Assembly (NCBI RefSeq): GCF_000422485.1 | Contig: NZ_KE383854.1 | Span: 20,254-84,253 of the forward strand | Direction of reading: 5' to 3' | Source: Paenibacillus pasadenensis DSM 19293 | GTDB lineage: Bacteria; Bacillota; Bacilli; Paenibacillales; Paenibacillaceae | Length of the DNA stretch: 64,000 bases | Part shown: positions 1 through 8,393 of the stretch, one piece after another | Layout of the letters: the number at the start of each line of letters is the position of its first letter | Position numbering within the stretch: position 1 is the first letter of the stretch | Program-made: the position numbers and the translations under genes | The notes under the pieces: generated by a model | What the model was told of the DNA's origin: nothing | Database searches by the model: none | The model's input: the letters and a program-made list of their open reading frames with translations, nothing else

Positions 1-98
1 AGTTTGGCATCTTCGCCATGTTCTAATTGTTGAATCTCTTCCTCAATTCTTTGGGCGCAACCACTACAAGAAAGCCCCTTTATCCGATATTCATTCAT
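1..98 (-). CDS. N-terminus of a heavy-metal-binding (HMA) protein, partial
   Basis: The reverse strand starts ATG at 98 after a GAAGGATG ribosome binding site and reads MNEYRIKGLSCSGCAQRIEE and on to the window edge (32 codons). The GLSCSGC motif is the metal-binding loop of HMA domains. The segment resembles the start of CadA/ZosA-type P1B ATPases (GLSCxxCA followed by an amphipathic helix and an EDAK turn) more than CopZ, but only about half an HMA domain is visible, so a free metallochaperone is possible. An ArsR-type operator lies 25 bases upstream, which fits a metal-efflux gene under the ArsR sensor at 4309. Confidence 0.75.
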   Translation of the reverse strand, partial: MNEYRIKGLSCSGCAQRIEEEIQQLEHGEDAK

Positions 99-122
99 AA
101 GACATCCTTCTTTCAAAGTAAT

Positions 123-143
123 ATATGAATACTTGCTCATATG
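123..143. promoter_or_regulatory. ArsR-type operator, copy 1 (HMA gene)
   Basis: The core 126-143 reads TGAATACTTGCTCATATG, and ATATGA/TCATAT arms flank an 8-base spacer. The same 18-base pattern recurs at 2451, 4776, 7187 and 8735. Its form matches the imperfect 12-2-12 operators of CadC/CzrA/SmtB-family repressors. It sits upstream of the reverse-strand HMA gene. Confidence 0.7.
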
Positions 144-205
144 ATATGCGATACCAAGATTTATGTCAAACTTATTCTCTCCAATTAGTCGTAGAAAAAT
201 GAAAA

Positions 206-241
206 CCACCGGACTGTTATTCCTCAGAAACAGTCCGATGG
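206..241 (-). terminator. Rho-independent terminator of the flavoprotein gene
   Basis: The inverted repeat CGGACTGTT/AACAGTCCG (extended by CCA/TGG) is followed on the reverse strand by a T-rich run. It lies just beyond the stop codon of the gene ending at 249. Confidence 0.8.
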
Positions 242-248
242 TTTAAAT

Positions 249-1292
249 TCAATGATCCCGAATAATCTCATTTACAACATGTTGAGCATCTAAGCCAACT
301 CCGCCAATCAGTGCAGAGGTTCTACGATGCTGCCAAGGCATGCCAACGATATATAATCCGCTTTCTGGGGTTATACCACGTTCGTGTTTGATGGCACCAC
401 GTTCATTAATGACATGGGATAGTTCCAACCACTTATAATCCGGTTTAAAACCTGTACTCCAAATAATATTGGTGAATTCCCTCTGACTGCCGTCTGAAAA
501 AATAATGCTTTTATTTTTCGCATCAATTGTTCTCGGAACTAAAGTAATAGCTGAAGCTTTTATCCGTTTTTTTAATTCAAAACCAAAGATTGGGTCAGGC
601 CGTGATTGAATTTTCTTACCTATAAAAGAGTGAGCTGTTGCCTTTAAAATACCGAGTTTATCAAACCAGTAAAAAATATTTTTACCTCCAATATGAAGAG
701 GGAGTAATAACGGACGATGTCCAGATGATAAATAGACTTTCCGATGTTTTGATATTTCTACGGCAATCTGTGTCCCTGAATTGCCGGCTCCAACGACTAA
801 AGTATCTCCTTCGGAAAGCTGCTCTGGATTTTTGTAACTGGCGGAGTGGATCTGTTTAACGTCTGTTGAGATTTTAGATGCAATATCGGGTATCGCCTCT
901 TTATGAAAGGGACCTGTAGCAATAATGACATGGCGTGCTATATAGTCTTCTTTGTTTGTTGTTATATAAAATAACCCATTACTTTTGTTTAGGCTAATAA
1001 CACTTGTATTGAGATGAAGGGGTAACTGGAAGTTTGATGCATATGTCTCCAAGTAATCGGCTGTCTCGTTCTTGTTTGGGAGCTGCTCCTTCTTCCCAGG
1101 AAAGGATAAACCGGGAAGTTCACTATATCCTTTTGGCGTAAATAATAAGAGGGAATCATAACGATTTCTCCATGAATCACCAACGCGTGAACTCCCGTCG
1201 ACAATAATAAAGTCAATTCCTGCAAGGGTTAAGTAATATCCTGCTGCTAAACCAGCTTGTCCTCCCCCGATGACGAGCACATTCGTAGTCAT
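249..1292 (-). CDS. CzcO-like FAD/NAD(P)-dependent flavoprotein monooxygenase
   Basis: This 347-residue protein has an N-terminal FAD-binding Rossmann motif GGGQAG (residues 9-14) and a second dinucleotide motif VVGAGNSG (around residue 168) for NAD(P)H. It also has an ATG-type motif near residue 125 (IIATGP) and STGF near 280. This architecture belongs to the CzcO/flavin-containing monooxygenase-like family, often found beside metal-resistance genes; its true substrate is unknown. It is the second gene of a leftward pair, 20 bases after the CopD-like gene. The divergent promoter region at 2390-2571 contains an ArsR-type operator, so metal-responsive expression is inferred. Confidence 0.85.
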   Translation of the reverse strand: MTTNVLVIGGGQAGLAAGYYLTLAGIDFIIVDGSSRVGDSWRNRYDSLLLFTPKGYSELPGLSFPGKKEQLPNKNETADYLETYASNFQLPLHLNTSVISLNKSNGLFYITTNKEDYIARHVIIATGPFHKEAIPDIASKISTDVKQIHSASYKNPEQLSEGDTLVVGAGNSGTQIAVEISKHRKVYLSSGHRPLLLPLHIGGKNIFYWFDKLGILKATAHSFIGKKIQSRPDPIFGFELKKRIKASAITLVPRTIDAKNKSIIFSDGSQREFTNIIWSTGFKPDYKWLELSHVINERGAIKHERGITPESGLYIVGMPWQHRRTSALIGGVGLDAQHVVNEIIRDH

Positions 1293-1312
1293 TGTAATGA
1301 GAAACCTCTCCT

Positions 1313-2389
1313 CTACTTCACAGATAATAGTAAACCAAGGAATGGAAGTATAACGCCTATAATCGCAAAAGTAGCAAATAAGCCGCGTTTATCTTTTTTG
1401 TAAAATGGATTCAGCAGGGACAGAGCAATGAGTCCTAATACCATCATGATTAAATGAGAAACATTCCAATTCCATTGAAGAGCTAAGTCCTGTACATTAC
1501 CATGCAGAAATTTAAATAATAAAGAAGGTGATGGTTGTTCAAACTCGTCTTCATGTGGAGGTTCTTGTACACCCATATAGGCTGTAATCATAAGGACAGC
1601 AAGGGCAATAAACGTTTCCATACGAAGCCACCACTTTAGCTTTCGTTCCTTGGTGCCATTGTTCGTTAACTTCGTAAGGAAACCATTCATAAAGCCAAGA
1701 AGAAGGAGGGGCAGGAAAACGAGATGTTTTAGTAGGAGAGCCTCTCCGTAATTAATTCCCCAGGAACTGATATATCCGTCAACAATTAATGACATCATAA
1801 CCAACCCAGCTACGATAATAAGCACAATACTGCTTATCGATAGTGGTGTAAACCAACGAGTAAAAGCTTTCCAATTCATGGCGCCTGTCGTAAACCACGC
1901 AACCACAATAAGCGTTCCCAACCAGATTGAAACGGCAGCGACATGAATGGATTGGGAAAGTAATCCCCATGTTGCAGAGAAACCTGTTGGGTGACTGGCC
2001 CACCCATGTGCAAGAATACTACCTATCCAAGTGAAAGCCAATGCCCACTTTGTCCATTTTTGATGAAAATCACACAAGACTGTTATCATATACATCCCGG
2101 TACAGATGATCAGGTTCCAGATCCAAGCGTTTCCGTAGGAGTAATCTTTTAATACAATAAGTAAAACTTGAAGGAAAGACATATCTTGCGCAAAATCTCG
2201 AAGGATGATGGTAGTTCGTATAATGGATATAAATGAGAATAACGGAATTCCTAAAATAGCATATTGAAATAAGTCGAACGGGTTTTTAACGGCAGGTTTT
2301 GAGTGATCTGGAATAAACAGAAGTAATATATAACCACCAGTAAAGGCAAAGGACAAATAAAGAAGAGTTTCAAAGAAGTAAATGTACAA
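1313..2389 (-). CDS. CopD/CtaG-like multi-pass membrane protein
   Basis: This protein of about 358 residues has roughly eight or nine hydrophobic segments. It is paralogous to the protein at 3147: both have the pattern 'WaSHptgfsaTWGllsQslHvaavsiWlGtLivv' and the 'YGeaLLlKHlvflPLlLlgfmNGF' segment. Those histidines are typical of CopD copper-import/resistance proteins. The start is uncertain: an upstream TTG at 2422 would add 11 residues, but aligning with the paralog (MWYWAAEPFLYLCF) favours TTG at 2389, behind GGAG. Heme or copper handling for oxidase assembly is an alternative, because the CopD and CtaG families share this fold. Confidence 0.8.
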   Translation of the reverse strand: MYIYFFETLLYLSFAFTGGYILLLFIPDHSKPAVKNPFDLFQYAILGIPLFSFISIIRTTIILRDFAQDMSFLQVLLIVLKDYSYGNAWIWNLIICTGMYMITVLCDFHQKWTKWALAFTWIGSILAHGWASHPTGFSATWGLLSQSIHVAAVSIWLGTLIVVAWFTTGAMNWKAFTRWFTPLSISSIVLIIVAGLVMMSLIVDGYISSWGINYGEALLLKHLVFLPLLLLGFMNGFLTKLTNNGTKERKLKWWLRMETFIALAVLMITAYMGVQEPPHEDEFEQPSPSLLFKFLHGNVQDLALQWNWNVSHLIMMVLGLIALSLLNPFYKKDKRGLFATFAIIGVILPFLGLLLSVK

Positions 2390-2450
2390 ATTCACCAGCT
2401 CCAATTCGATGGTTAGATCCAAGTGAAATCATATCATAAATGAAAACAAT

Positions 2451-2468
2451 TGAATGTATGCTCATATG
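2451..2468. promoter_or_regulatory. ArsR-type operator, copy 2 (divergent CopD / CopC promoter)
   Basis: TGAATGTATGCTCATATG lies between the leftward CopD-flavoprotein operon and the rightward CopC-CopD operon, flanked by a CAATTG inverted repeat. One site could control both directions. A likely -10 for the rightward operon (TATAAT) is at about 2523. Confidence 0.7.
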
Positions 2469-2571
2469 ACAATTGTTCGAAATTTCGTGATACATACAAA
2501 GTTTTTTACCTTTTTCTTTTGATATAATAAACACGTTTCACAGATGAACAATAAATTAGGAGGGGATATTC

Positions 2572-3144
2572 TTGCGACGTGTATATATCATGTCTTTCTT
2601 ATCATTTTTATTGCTGCTTATCGTGTTTCCACAATTCACATTTGCGCACACGAAGCTTCAAAATTCGTCACCGGAAGCTAATGCAACAGTATTAAAAGAA
2701 ACCAAGGAAATTGTAATGGAATTTAATACGGAAGTGGAGCCTTTAAGTTCATTTAAAATGAAAATGGAAGACGGAAATGAACTTAAGATTGGCACTACAG
2801 AAATCGTAGAAAATCGAATTATCGGAACATTTGATGAAAGTATTCCGAATGGTGTCTATACAGTTGAATGGAAAATTGTTGGCCGAGATGGACATCCCAT
2901 TCAAGGCGACTTTAATTTCACTATCGCTGTGCCTGTTGAAACCTCAGAATCATCTCAAGAGCAGCCTCCGACCCTTACACCTACAGAGCCTATTCATTCT
3001 CCTCAGCCAGTTAACGCAGAGGAGAATGAGGTTGACCACAGTGCTACAGGACAAGATCGTAATCAAGCTGGGTTTTGGATCGTGGCTGGCGTGGTCATGG
3101 TAGCATTGATCTTCATTATTTTTGGTAAGAGGAGGAAGAAATAG
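2572..3144 (+). CDS. CopC-domain membrane-anchored copper-binding protein
   Basis: The 190-residue product starts with TTG behind a strong site (AGGAGGGG, 6-base spacing). Residues 1-25 form a signal peptide, and cleavage before His26 would give the mature N-terminal HTKLQ typical of CopC, where the first histidine binds Cu(II). The CopC beta-sandwich follows to about residue 120 and includes GRDGHPIQG with the second conserved histidine. A Pro/Glu/Ser-rich stalk and one C-terminal membrane helix with a basic tail (FGKRRKK) anchor it outside the membrane. It is followed two bases later by a CopD-like gene, so the pair resembles a split YcnJ (CopCD fusion). Confidence 0.88.
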   Translation: MRRVYIMSFLSFLLLLIVFPQFTFAHTKLQNSSPEANATVLKETKEIVMEFNTEVEPLSSFKMKMEDGNELKIGTTEIVENRIIGTFDESIPNGVYTVEWKIVGRDGHPIQGDFNFTIAVPVETSESSQEQPPTLTPTEPIHSPQPVNAEENEVDHSATGQDRNQAGFWIVAGVVMVALIFIIFGKRRKK

Positions 3145-3146
3145 CG

Positions 3147-4226
3147 ATGTGGTATTGGGCTGCGGAGCCTTTTCTTTATCTATGTTTTGCGATTGTAAGT
3201 GGTTATGTCCTTTTAAATCTTGTTCCGGAGAGTTATCGACCGGTTACTCAACTATCGCATAAAGTTGTAGCAGTTGCCGCACTCGGAATAGGTCTGTTTT
3301 CATTTTTTCCTATATTAAGAATAGTCTCGTTCTTCGCAGAAGACATTGGATGGGGTTTAACCTTCCGGAAAGTAATCCTTGATTTCACAGAAGGAAGAGC
3401 TTTCTTATTTACTTTAACGTTATCTCTTATCTTAGCTGGTGTTATCATGCTTAATGGTCGTGTAAAGGGAACCGGAGGATTGAAGGTAATTTTATTCATT
3501 CTTTCCCTCCTCATTGTAGCGCAGGGTTGGTCTAGCCATGTGGCTTCCTGGTACGGCACATGGGGAATACTGGCTCAAACGCTGCATTTGATGGCTGTTT
3601 CTTTGTGGGTTGGCCCATTACTTATAGCAGGCTGGCAGAATCGCAGAACGGAGCATTGGAATGGTTTCTTAAGCTGGTTTCATCCAACGGCTATACTATG
3701 TATGACTGTAATCGCTGCATCAGGATTCGTCTTGACCATCGGTGTAGCTCCAGAATATGTGAATGCATGGAAACTCTCTTACGGACAAGCCCTGCTCGTG
3801 AAGCACGTTTTAATTATACCGTTAATACTTTTCGCCATTATTAATGGGTTTTGGGTGAAAAGGAAGTTACAAATGGATATAACGTTTAATCCTCAGCCTT
3901 GGGCTAAGGTCGAAAGTGTTATTCTAGTGCTTATCTTTTCAGTCACCGGCTTTATGAATCAGCAACCTGCACCGCATGATGTTTCAGAAACATTGAATGA
4001 ATCGCCTGCGTCTCCATTGTATCTATGGTTTACAGGGGGTATGTTAGATAAGCAGAAAGATTTAACTTTATCTTTCGGTTGGTTAAGTGCTTCCTTCTTA
4101 TTTGCTACTATGATTACAATAGGGACCGCAGTCATTAGTGCTAAGCGTCGCAATGTAGCACAAACCCTTTTATGGGCTTTAGTAAGTTCAATCCTTGTGT
4201 ATTATGGTCTCATGTCGTCGATTTAA
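3147..4226 (+). CDS. CopD-like copper-related membrane protein
   Basis: 359 residues with about eight or nine membrane helices. Characteristic segments are 'WSSHVASWYGTWGILAQTLHLMAVSLWVGPL' (around residues 130-160) and 'YGQALLVKHVLIIPLILFAIINGFW', both shared with the reverse-strand paralog at 1313. The start is well fixed by AGGAGG overlapping the stop of the CopC gene. CopC is expected to deliver copper to CopD for uptake, or both to take part in delivering copper to the heme-copper oxidase encoded downstream. The latter is inference from context. Confidence 0.85.
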   Translation: MWYWAAEPFLYLCFAIVSGYVLLNLVPESYRPVTQLSHKVVAVAALGIGLFSFFPILRIVSFFAEDIGWGLTFRKVILDFTEGRAFLFTLTLSLILAGVIMLNGRVKGTGGLKVILFILSLLIVAQGWSSHVASWYGTWGILAQTLHLMAVSLWVGPLLIAGWQNRRTEHWNGFLSWFHPTAILCMTVIAASGFVLTIGVAPEYVNAWKLSYGQALLVKHVLIIPLILFAIINGFWVKRKLQMDITFNPQPWAKVESVILVLIFSVTGFMNQQPAPHDVSETLNESPASPLYLWFTGGMLDKQKDLTLSFGWLSASFLFATMITIGTAVISAKRRNVAQTLLWALVSSILVYYGLMSSI

Positions 4227-4308
4227 GCTCTCATTTATCTAGACTGCTTTAAACGTAATCTTTCTGATATAATAGAGGATACGAATATGAAGGCGGTGGC
4301 GAAGAGAG

Positions 4309-4674
4309 ATGGATCGAGTAGTGGAAGATCAATGCGATGATACTTGTTTAGGAACCGAAATTAATCTTAATGCCTTGATGCAAGCCAGGCTCCATGAACA
4401 AACGGCTGTCGATTTGGCTGAGTTGTTTAAAGCTCTAGGTGATCCTACAAGGGTGAAAATGATACATGCTTTACTTAGTAGTGAGTTATGTGTTCATGAT
4501 TTGTGTGTAGTATTAAGCATGGCTCAGTCGGCAGTGTCTCATCAACTCCGTTATTTGCGTAATGTAAGAATGGTCAAACGTCGTAAAGAAGGAAAGACCG
4601 TTTATTATTCCATCGATGATGATCATGTAAAAGAGATTTTTATTCAAACCTTAAAACATTTGGAGCATGCTTAA
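4309..4674 (+). CDS. ArsR/CadC-family metal-sensing repressor
   Basis: This 121-residue winged-helix protein has a recognition helix around SMAQSAVSHQLRYLRN. It appears to retain both classical metal sites of the family. The N-terminal CDDTC (Cys9, Cys13) with ELCVHDLC resembles the alpha3N thiolate site of CadC, with His replacing the second Cys of ELCVCD. The C-terminal DDH...H-x2-H pattern has the spacing of the CzrA alpha5 zinc site (D-x-H, 11 residues, H-x2-H). It probably represses the five ArsR-type sites in this module. No copy of the site was found directly before its own gene. Zn, Cd or Pb are likelier inducers than Cu from the ligand set. Confidence 0.9.
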   Translation: MDRVVEDQCDDTCLGTEINLNALMQARLHEQTAVDLAELFKALGDPTRVKMIHALLSSELCVHDLCVVLSMAQSAVSHQLRYLRNVRMVKRRKEGKTVYYSIDDDHVKEIFIQTLKHLEHA

Positions 4675-4678
4675 GTAG

Positions 4679-4717
4679 AAAGAGTAACTGTATGTAAATA
4701 CGGATACTCTTTTTTTG
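4679..4717 (+). terminator. Terminator after the ArsR-type gene
   Basis: AGAGTA/TACTCT hairpin followed by seven T, directly after the stop codon at 4674. Confidence 0.75.
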
Positions 4718-4775
4718 TGTCTAAAATATATCTGAGAATCATTAAATTAGCTCGATGAATGAGCTTATTTATTGA

Positions 4776-4793
4776 TGAATAGTTATTCATATG
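4776..4793. promoter_or_regulatory. ArsR-type operator, copy 3 (M23 peptidase gene)
   Basis: TGAATAGTTATTCATATG lies 51 bases before the chosen start of the M23 gene. It overlaps an upstream in-frame ATG (4772), which argues that 4772 is not the real start. Confidence 0.6.
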
Positions 4794-4843
4794 TTAAGGT
4801 AATTTATGATTTTAGTCTGTGTATGAAAGAAAAGGAGGCTGCA

Positions 4844-6274
4844 ATGTCACCAAGCAATGTTAGAATGAATTTGAAAAGACCGAAAAAAATTGTAACTCTG
4901 GTCACACTTGCTATGCTGGTATTAATTTGTAGTGGATTTGTCTTGGCTTCACAAATAAAGACCGTTTATCAGGTATCATATAAAGGTACTACAATTGGTG
5001 AGGCTTCAAATCCGGAGATCGTAAAGCAGTGGTTCCAAAATGAATATGCGAAGTTTTCTTCCGAGTATCCTGATATACAGTTTGAAACTAACGAAAACGA
5101 TTTTTCCATAGTAGAAATAAAGCGTTTAAATGCAAAAGCTGCAGATGAAGCAGTGAGAAGTTCACTACAAAAATCGTTTGTCGTGCAAGGTCGCGGTATA
5201 CAAGTAATCGTTAATGGCAAAGTAATGGGGATAGTAAAGGACCGGGAGACAGCAGACAAGATTTTAAACGAATTACAACAATCTGTAGCGTCAGCGAAAA
5301 AGGATTTAAAGGTTCAAGCACTTAGCTATAATGGCGAAGAAAATCAAGATAAAAACGATATAAGCAGTCAACCTACTTTAAAATCGATCGGTTTCGTTGA
5401 GCCAGTCAAGTTAGAGACCATTGTTTCTGATCCATCTGATTTTATCTCGGAAGCAGATATTGTCAAACGATTAAAGGGTACTGATCTTAAGCCCATTACG
5501 TATGTGGTGAAAGAAGGAGACTGTGTCTCCTGTATTGCACAAAAATTTAATATTTCGCAAGAGGCTATTTATACAAATAATCCATGGATTATTAATGATT
5601 TCATTAACATCGGAGATGAGCTAGACCTCACGGTAAGGCAGCCTAAGCTGTCAGTGAAAACGGAAGAAGAATATTCCGAAACCGTCAGCATTTCGGGTGG
5701 GGTTGAGATTACTTACGATAAAACGATGCGTGTTGGTGTTTCGAAAGTTACGAATCCCGGTAAAGCAGGGAAAAAGAAAATAACCTACCTCATGACCAAG
5801 GTGAATGGTGATCTTGTGGAAGAAAAAGTGTTAAAAGAAGAGACTTTGGACAAGGCGGTACCTAAAAAGGTGACTCAAGGCTCTAAAGTCATTAAAGGAG
5901 TGGGTACTGGGGCATTTGCTTGGCCAATAACAGGACCTACCATAACAAGCGGATTTGGAAAAAGGTGGGGAAGGCTGCACGCAGGTACGGATACTGTCTC
6001 TTCAAATCGGGACATCTACGCATCAGATAATGGGAAAGTTATAACGGCAGATTATAACTCAAGCTTTGGCAATCATGTTATTATCGATCATCGAAATGGT
6101 TATAAAACAGTTTATGCTCATCTAAGCAAAATCAAAGTTAAAAAAGGAGACTTATTAGAGAAAGGTGATCTGCTTGGCATTATGGGAACGACTGGCCAAT
6201 CGACAGGTGTCCATCTTCACTTTGAAATTCGTAAAGGTAGCACGCAGCTTAATCCTTTGAAGTTTCTAGATTAG
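4844..6274 (+). CDS. LysM-G5-M23 membrane-anchored cell-wall peptidase
   Basis: The 476-residue product starts at ATG 4844 behind AAGGAGG. It has a short cytoplasmic tail, one membrane helix (around residues 18-38), a helical region of about 170 residues, a LysM domain (YVVKEGDCVSCIAQKFNIS) and a G5 domain (about residues 300-365). The C-terminal M23 endopeptidase has zinc-ligand motifs LHAGTD and HLHFEIR, so catalytic residues look intact. It probably cuts peptidoglycan cross-bridges at the cell surface. The domain order matches Bacillota M23 proteins of the YabE/LysM-G5-M23 type. An ArsR-type operator precedes it, which puts a wall hydrolase in a metal regulon. Confidence 0.9.
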   Translation: MSPSNVRMNLKRPKKIVTLVTLAMLVLICSGFVLASQIKTVYQVSYKGTTIGEASNPEIVKQWFQNEYAKFSSEYPDIQFETNENDFSIVEIKRLNAKAADEAVRSSLQKSFVVQGRGIQVIVNGKVMGIVKDRETADKILNELQQSVASAKKDLKVQALSYNGEENQDKNDISSQPTLKSIGFVEPVKLETIVSDPSDFISEADIVKRLKGTDLKPITYVVKEGDCVSCIAQKFNISQEAIYTNNPWIINDFINIGDELDLTVRQPKLSVKTEEEYSETVSISGGVEITYDKTMRVGVSKVTNPGKAGKKKITYLMTKVNGDLVEEKVLKEETLDKAVPKKVTQGSKVIKGVGTGAFAWPITGPTITSGFGKRWGRLHAGTDTVSSNRDIYASDNGKVITADYNSSFGNHVIIDHRNGYKTVYAHLSKIKVKKGDLLEKGDLLGIMGTTGQSTGVHLHFEIRKGSTQLNPLKFLD

Positions 6275-6285
6275 CTATAAAATGA

Positions 6286-6324
6286 AAAATAAGAGATCCC
6301 ATTTGAAAGGGTTCTCTTATTTTT
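6286..6324 (+). terminator. Terminator after the M23 gene
   Basis: AAAAATAAGAGA/TCTCTTATTTTT inverted repeat ending in a T run, directly after the stop at 6274. Confidence 0.8.
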
Positions 6325-6396
6325 GTAATAGGGATGAGACAGGATATGCTATCATTGAGTGCACGTTTGATTGAAATGAACTTTCGTATTTGGGAT

Positions 6397-6417
6397 TAAA
6401 CTATTGTTTGTAGTCTA
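6397..6417. promoter_or_regulatory. BlaI-type palindrome, copy a (response regulator gene)
   Basis: TAAACTA-N7-TAGTCTA, 30 bases before the ATG at 6448. The same arms recur at 8828, 15444 and 15675. The ACTA...TAGT core resembles BlaI/MecI/CopY operators, although the spacer here is 7 rather than 6 bases. Confidence 0.65.
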
Positions 6418-6447
6418 AAGAAGTGTTCTTGCGAAAGGAAGTAAACC

Positions 6448-7161
6448 ATGAGTTCTGAGAGCAAACATATTCTAGTTATCGACGGTGATAAACGATCTAG
6501 AAGTGTGATAAGAAGGTATTTGGAGAAGGAACGTTGTTTTGTAGAGGAAGCTGAAGATGGTGAAACTGGTCTGCCATTAGCACTTCAAAAAAACTATGAC
6601 CTGGTTATTCTTGAATTAACCCTTAGCGGAATATCTGGTATAGAGGTATGCAGCCTTTTGAGACAGATAAAATCTACGCCTGTCATTATGGTAACTGCGG
6701 AAGGAGATGAGGAAAGTCGTTTGAAAGGATTTCAGGCAGGAGTTGACGATTATATTCTCAAACCATATAGTCCACTTGAAATGACACACCGTGTTAAAGC
6801 TTTATTACGGCGAGCAGCGTCAAACTCATATTTAAGAATAGAAAAAAATACGAACAACTTGGTACTTCCTCATTTAGTCATTGAATGGGACGCCCATCGA
6901 ATAAGAGCAGCAGGCCAAGAAGTTTACCTCACTCGAAAAGAATATGATTTGTTATACTACCTGGCCAGTAGTTCAGATAAAATATTCTCTAGGGACGAAT
7001 TAATAAAGGTAATTTGGAATAATGAGAAAGGCATTGATGCACGAACAGTTGACATGAATATTAAACGTATTCGAGATAAGTTAAATAAAGTTTCTCCAGA
7101 GGCAGCATCAATGATCAAGACGATTTGGGGTGTTGGGTATATCTTGAAGTTTAGCAGCTAA
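6448..7161 (+). CDS. Orphan OmpR/PhoB-type response regulator with Glu at the phospho-acceptor position
   Basis: 237 residues: a receiver domain (1-120) and a C-terminal winged helix (about 135-235, 'TRKEYDLLYYLASSSDKIFSRDELIKVIW...TVDMNIKRIRDKL'). The receiver is atypical. The usual Asp is Glu56 (codon GAA in LVILELTLSG), and the acidic pair is IDGD, with Gly in the second position; Thr (VTAEGD) and Lys (LKPYSP) are kept. No histidine kinase gene is adjacent. The family includes ResD, a redox-respiration regulator, and neighbours (quinol oxidase, BdbCD, ResA-like) make a similar role plausible. Glu often mimics phosphorylation, so the protein may act without a kinase. Confidence 0.9.
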   Translation: MSSESKHILVIDGDKRSRSVIRRYLEKERCFVEEAEDGETGLPLALQKNYDLVILELTLSGISGIEVCSLLRQIKSTPVIMVTAEGDEESRLKGFQAGVDDYILKPYSPLEMTHRVKALLRRAASNSYLRIEKNTNNLVLPHLVIEWDAHRIRAAGQEVYLTRKEYDLLYYLASSSDKIFSRDELIKVIWNNEKGIDARTVDMNIKRIRDKLNKVSPEAASMIKTIWGVGYILKFSS

Positions 7162-7186
7162 GTGACAGATTTTTTTGTATGTTGAA

Positions 7187-7204
7187 TGATTAATTGCTCA
7201 TGTG
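7187..7204. promoter_or_regulatory. ArsR-type operator, copy 4 (bdbDC operon)
   Basis: TGATTAATTGCTCATGTG matches copy 1 at 15 of 18 positions and lies 45 bases before the BdbD-like start codon. Confidence 0.55.
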
Positions 7205-7249
7205 TTAATCTTTTGAGTGCGTCTATTAAATAGTTGATTGAGGTGGAAA

Positions 7250-7927
7250 ATGAACAAGAAAAGTAAGAAATCGCGTAGTTTAGTCCTTTATACTTTGGTT
7301 GTTATCGTGTTATTTGTGGCCTTATTCGCTATTAATCAAGCTACAAATAAGAAGGATAATGTGAATCAGACGACAGCAGAAGCCCCGTCAACGGCTTCAC
7401 AGCCTGTAATGGGTAAGGAAGATGCCAAAGTTTCAATTGTTGAGTTTGGTGATTACAAATGTCCATCCTGCAAGGCGTGGGGTGAGCAAGTATGGCCTCT
7501 GCTAAAAAGAGATTACATTGATTCAGGAAAAGCGAAATTTTCGTATACTAATGTTTTGTTCCATGGTGAGGAATCAAAATTAGGTGCTTTAGCTGGAGAA
7601 GCCATATTTAAGAGTAATCCAGAAGACTTTTGGACTTTTCATAAAGCATTATTCGATGAGCAACCAGAAGTTAACCATGATGGGCTTTGGATAACAGAAG
7701 GAAAATTGTTAGAGGTGGCAAAGAATTCTATTCCAGCAATGGATTTAGAACAATTTCAGCAGAGCTTAAAATCGAATGAGATACAAGGATCAGTTGATCT
7801 AGACCAAGAATTAGTAAGGCAGTTTAATATTAAACAAACCCCAACGATTATGATTAATAATATTGTGATTGCTAATCCGTTTGATTATGCTGCAATTACA
7901 GCAGCCATAGAGCAAGAAATGAAATAA
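7250..7927 (+). CDS. bdbD: BdbD/DsbA-like membrane-anchored thiol oxidase
   Basis: 225 residues. ATG 7250 follows GAGGTGG. An N-terminal membrane anchor (residues about 10-28) is followed by a DsbA-type thioredoxin domain with active site CPSC (in FGDYKCPSCKAWGE) and cis-Pro motif QTPTIMIN near the C-terminus. It introduces disulfides into exported proteins and passes electrons to the DsbB-like partner encoded 21 bases downstream. In Bacillota, BdbD/BdbC act on secreted proteins and competence factors. Here the neighbours suggest oxidase or metal-protein maturation, which is inference. Confidence 0.9.
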   Translation: MNKKSKKSRSLVLYTLVVIVLFVALFAINQATNKKDNVNQTTAEAPSTASQPVMGKEDAKVSIVEFGDYKCPSCKAWGEQVWPLLKRDYIDSGKAKFSYTNVLFHGEESKLGALAGEAIFKSNPEDFWTFHKALFDEQPEVNHDGLWITEGKLLEVAKNSIPAMDLEQFQQSLKSNEIQGSVDLDQELVRQFNIKQTPTIMINNIVIANPFDYAAITAAIEQEMK

Positions 7928-7948
7928 CTCGAAGAGGAGTAGGGGTTA

Positions 7949-8353
7949 ATGGGGATTAGGCAATACACCTTGTATATGGCATGGATGGTAGCTGTCGTTG
8001 CAACTCTTGGTAGTCTTTATTTCAGTGAAATTAGAGGGTTTATCCCGTGCGAATTATGTTGGTATCAACGCATCTTAATGTATCCATTAAGTTTGATTTT
8101 AGGTATTGCAGCTTTTTACGATGAATATAAGATTAAGAAATACGTATTGCCATTATCCATTATGGGAATTTTTGTTTCATCTTTTCACTACATGGAACAA
8201 AAAATACCGGGATTTGCGGCAATTAAACCATGCACGCAAGGTGTACCTTGTAATGTTCAATATATTAATTGGTTTGGTTTTGTTACGATTCCTTTTTTAG
8301 CTCTTTCAGGTTTTATTTTAATCACTCTGATTCTGCTTATTAAGAGAAGATAA
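7949..8353 (+). CDS. bdbC: BdbC/DsbB-like disulfide oxidoreductase
   Basis: 134 residues with four membrane helices. Two cysteine pairs are visible: CELC in the first loop (FIPCELCWYQR) and CTQGVPC in the second (IKPCTQGVPCNVQYINWFGF), as expected for DsbB-family proteins that reoxidise DsbA/BdbD and pass electrons to quinone. The link to quinone and the quinol oxidase operon immediately downstream make functional sense. The gene forms an operon with bdbD. Confidence 0.93.
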   Translation: MGIRQYTLYMAWMVAVVATLGSLYFSEIRGFIPCELCWYQRILMYPLSLILGIAAFYDEYKIKKYVLPLSIMGIFVSSFHYMEQKIPGFAAIKPCTQGVPCNVQYINWFGFVTIPFLALSGFILITLILLIKRR

Positions 8354-8393
8354 TCCTTTTCGTGCGGGATATAAATGCTTTATGGAGGTCAAT

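Noticed and set aside
4772..4843. Extending the M23 peptidase to ATG 4772
   Set aside because: It would place an ArsR-type operator inside the coding region and has no ribosome site.
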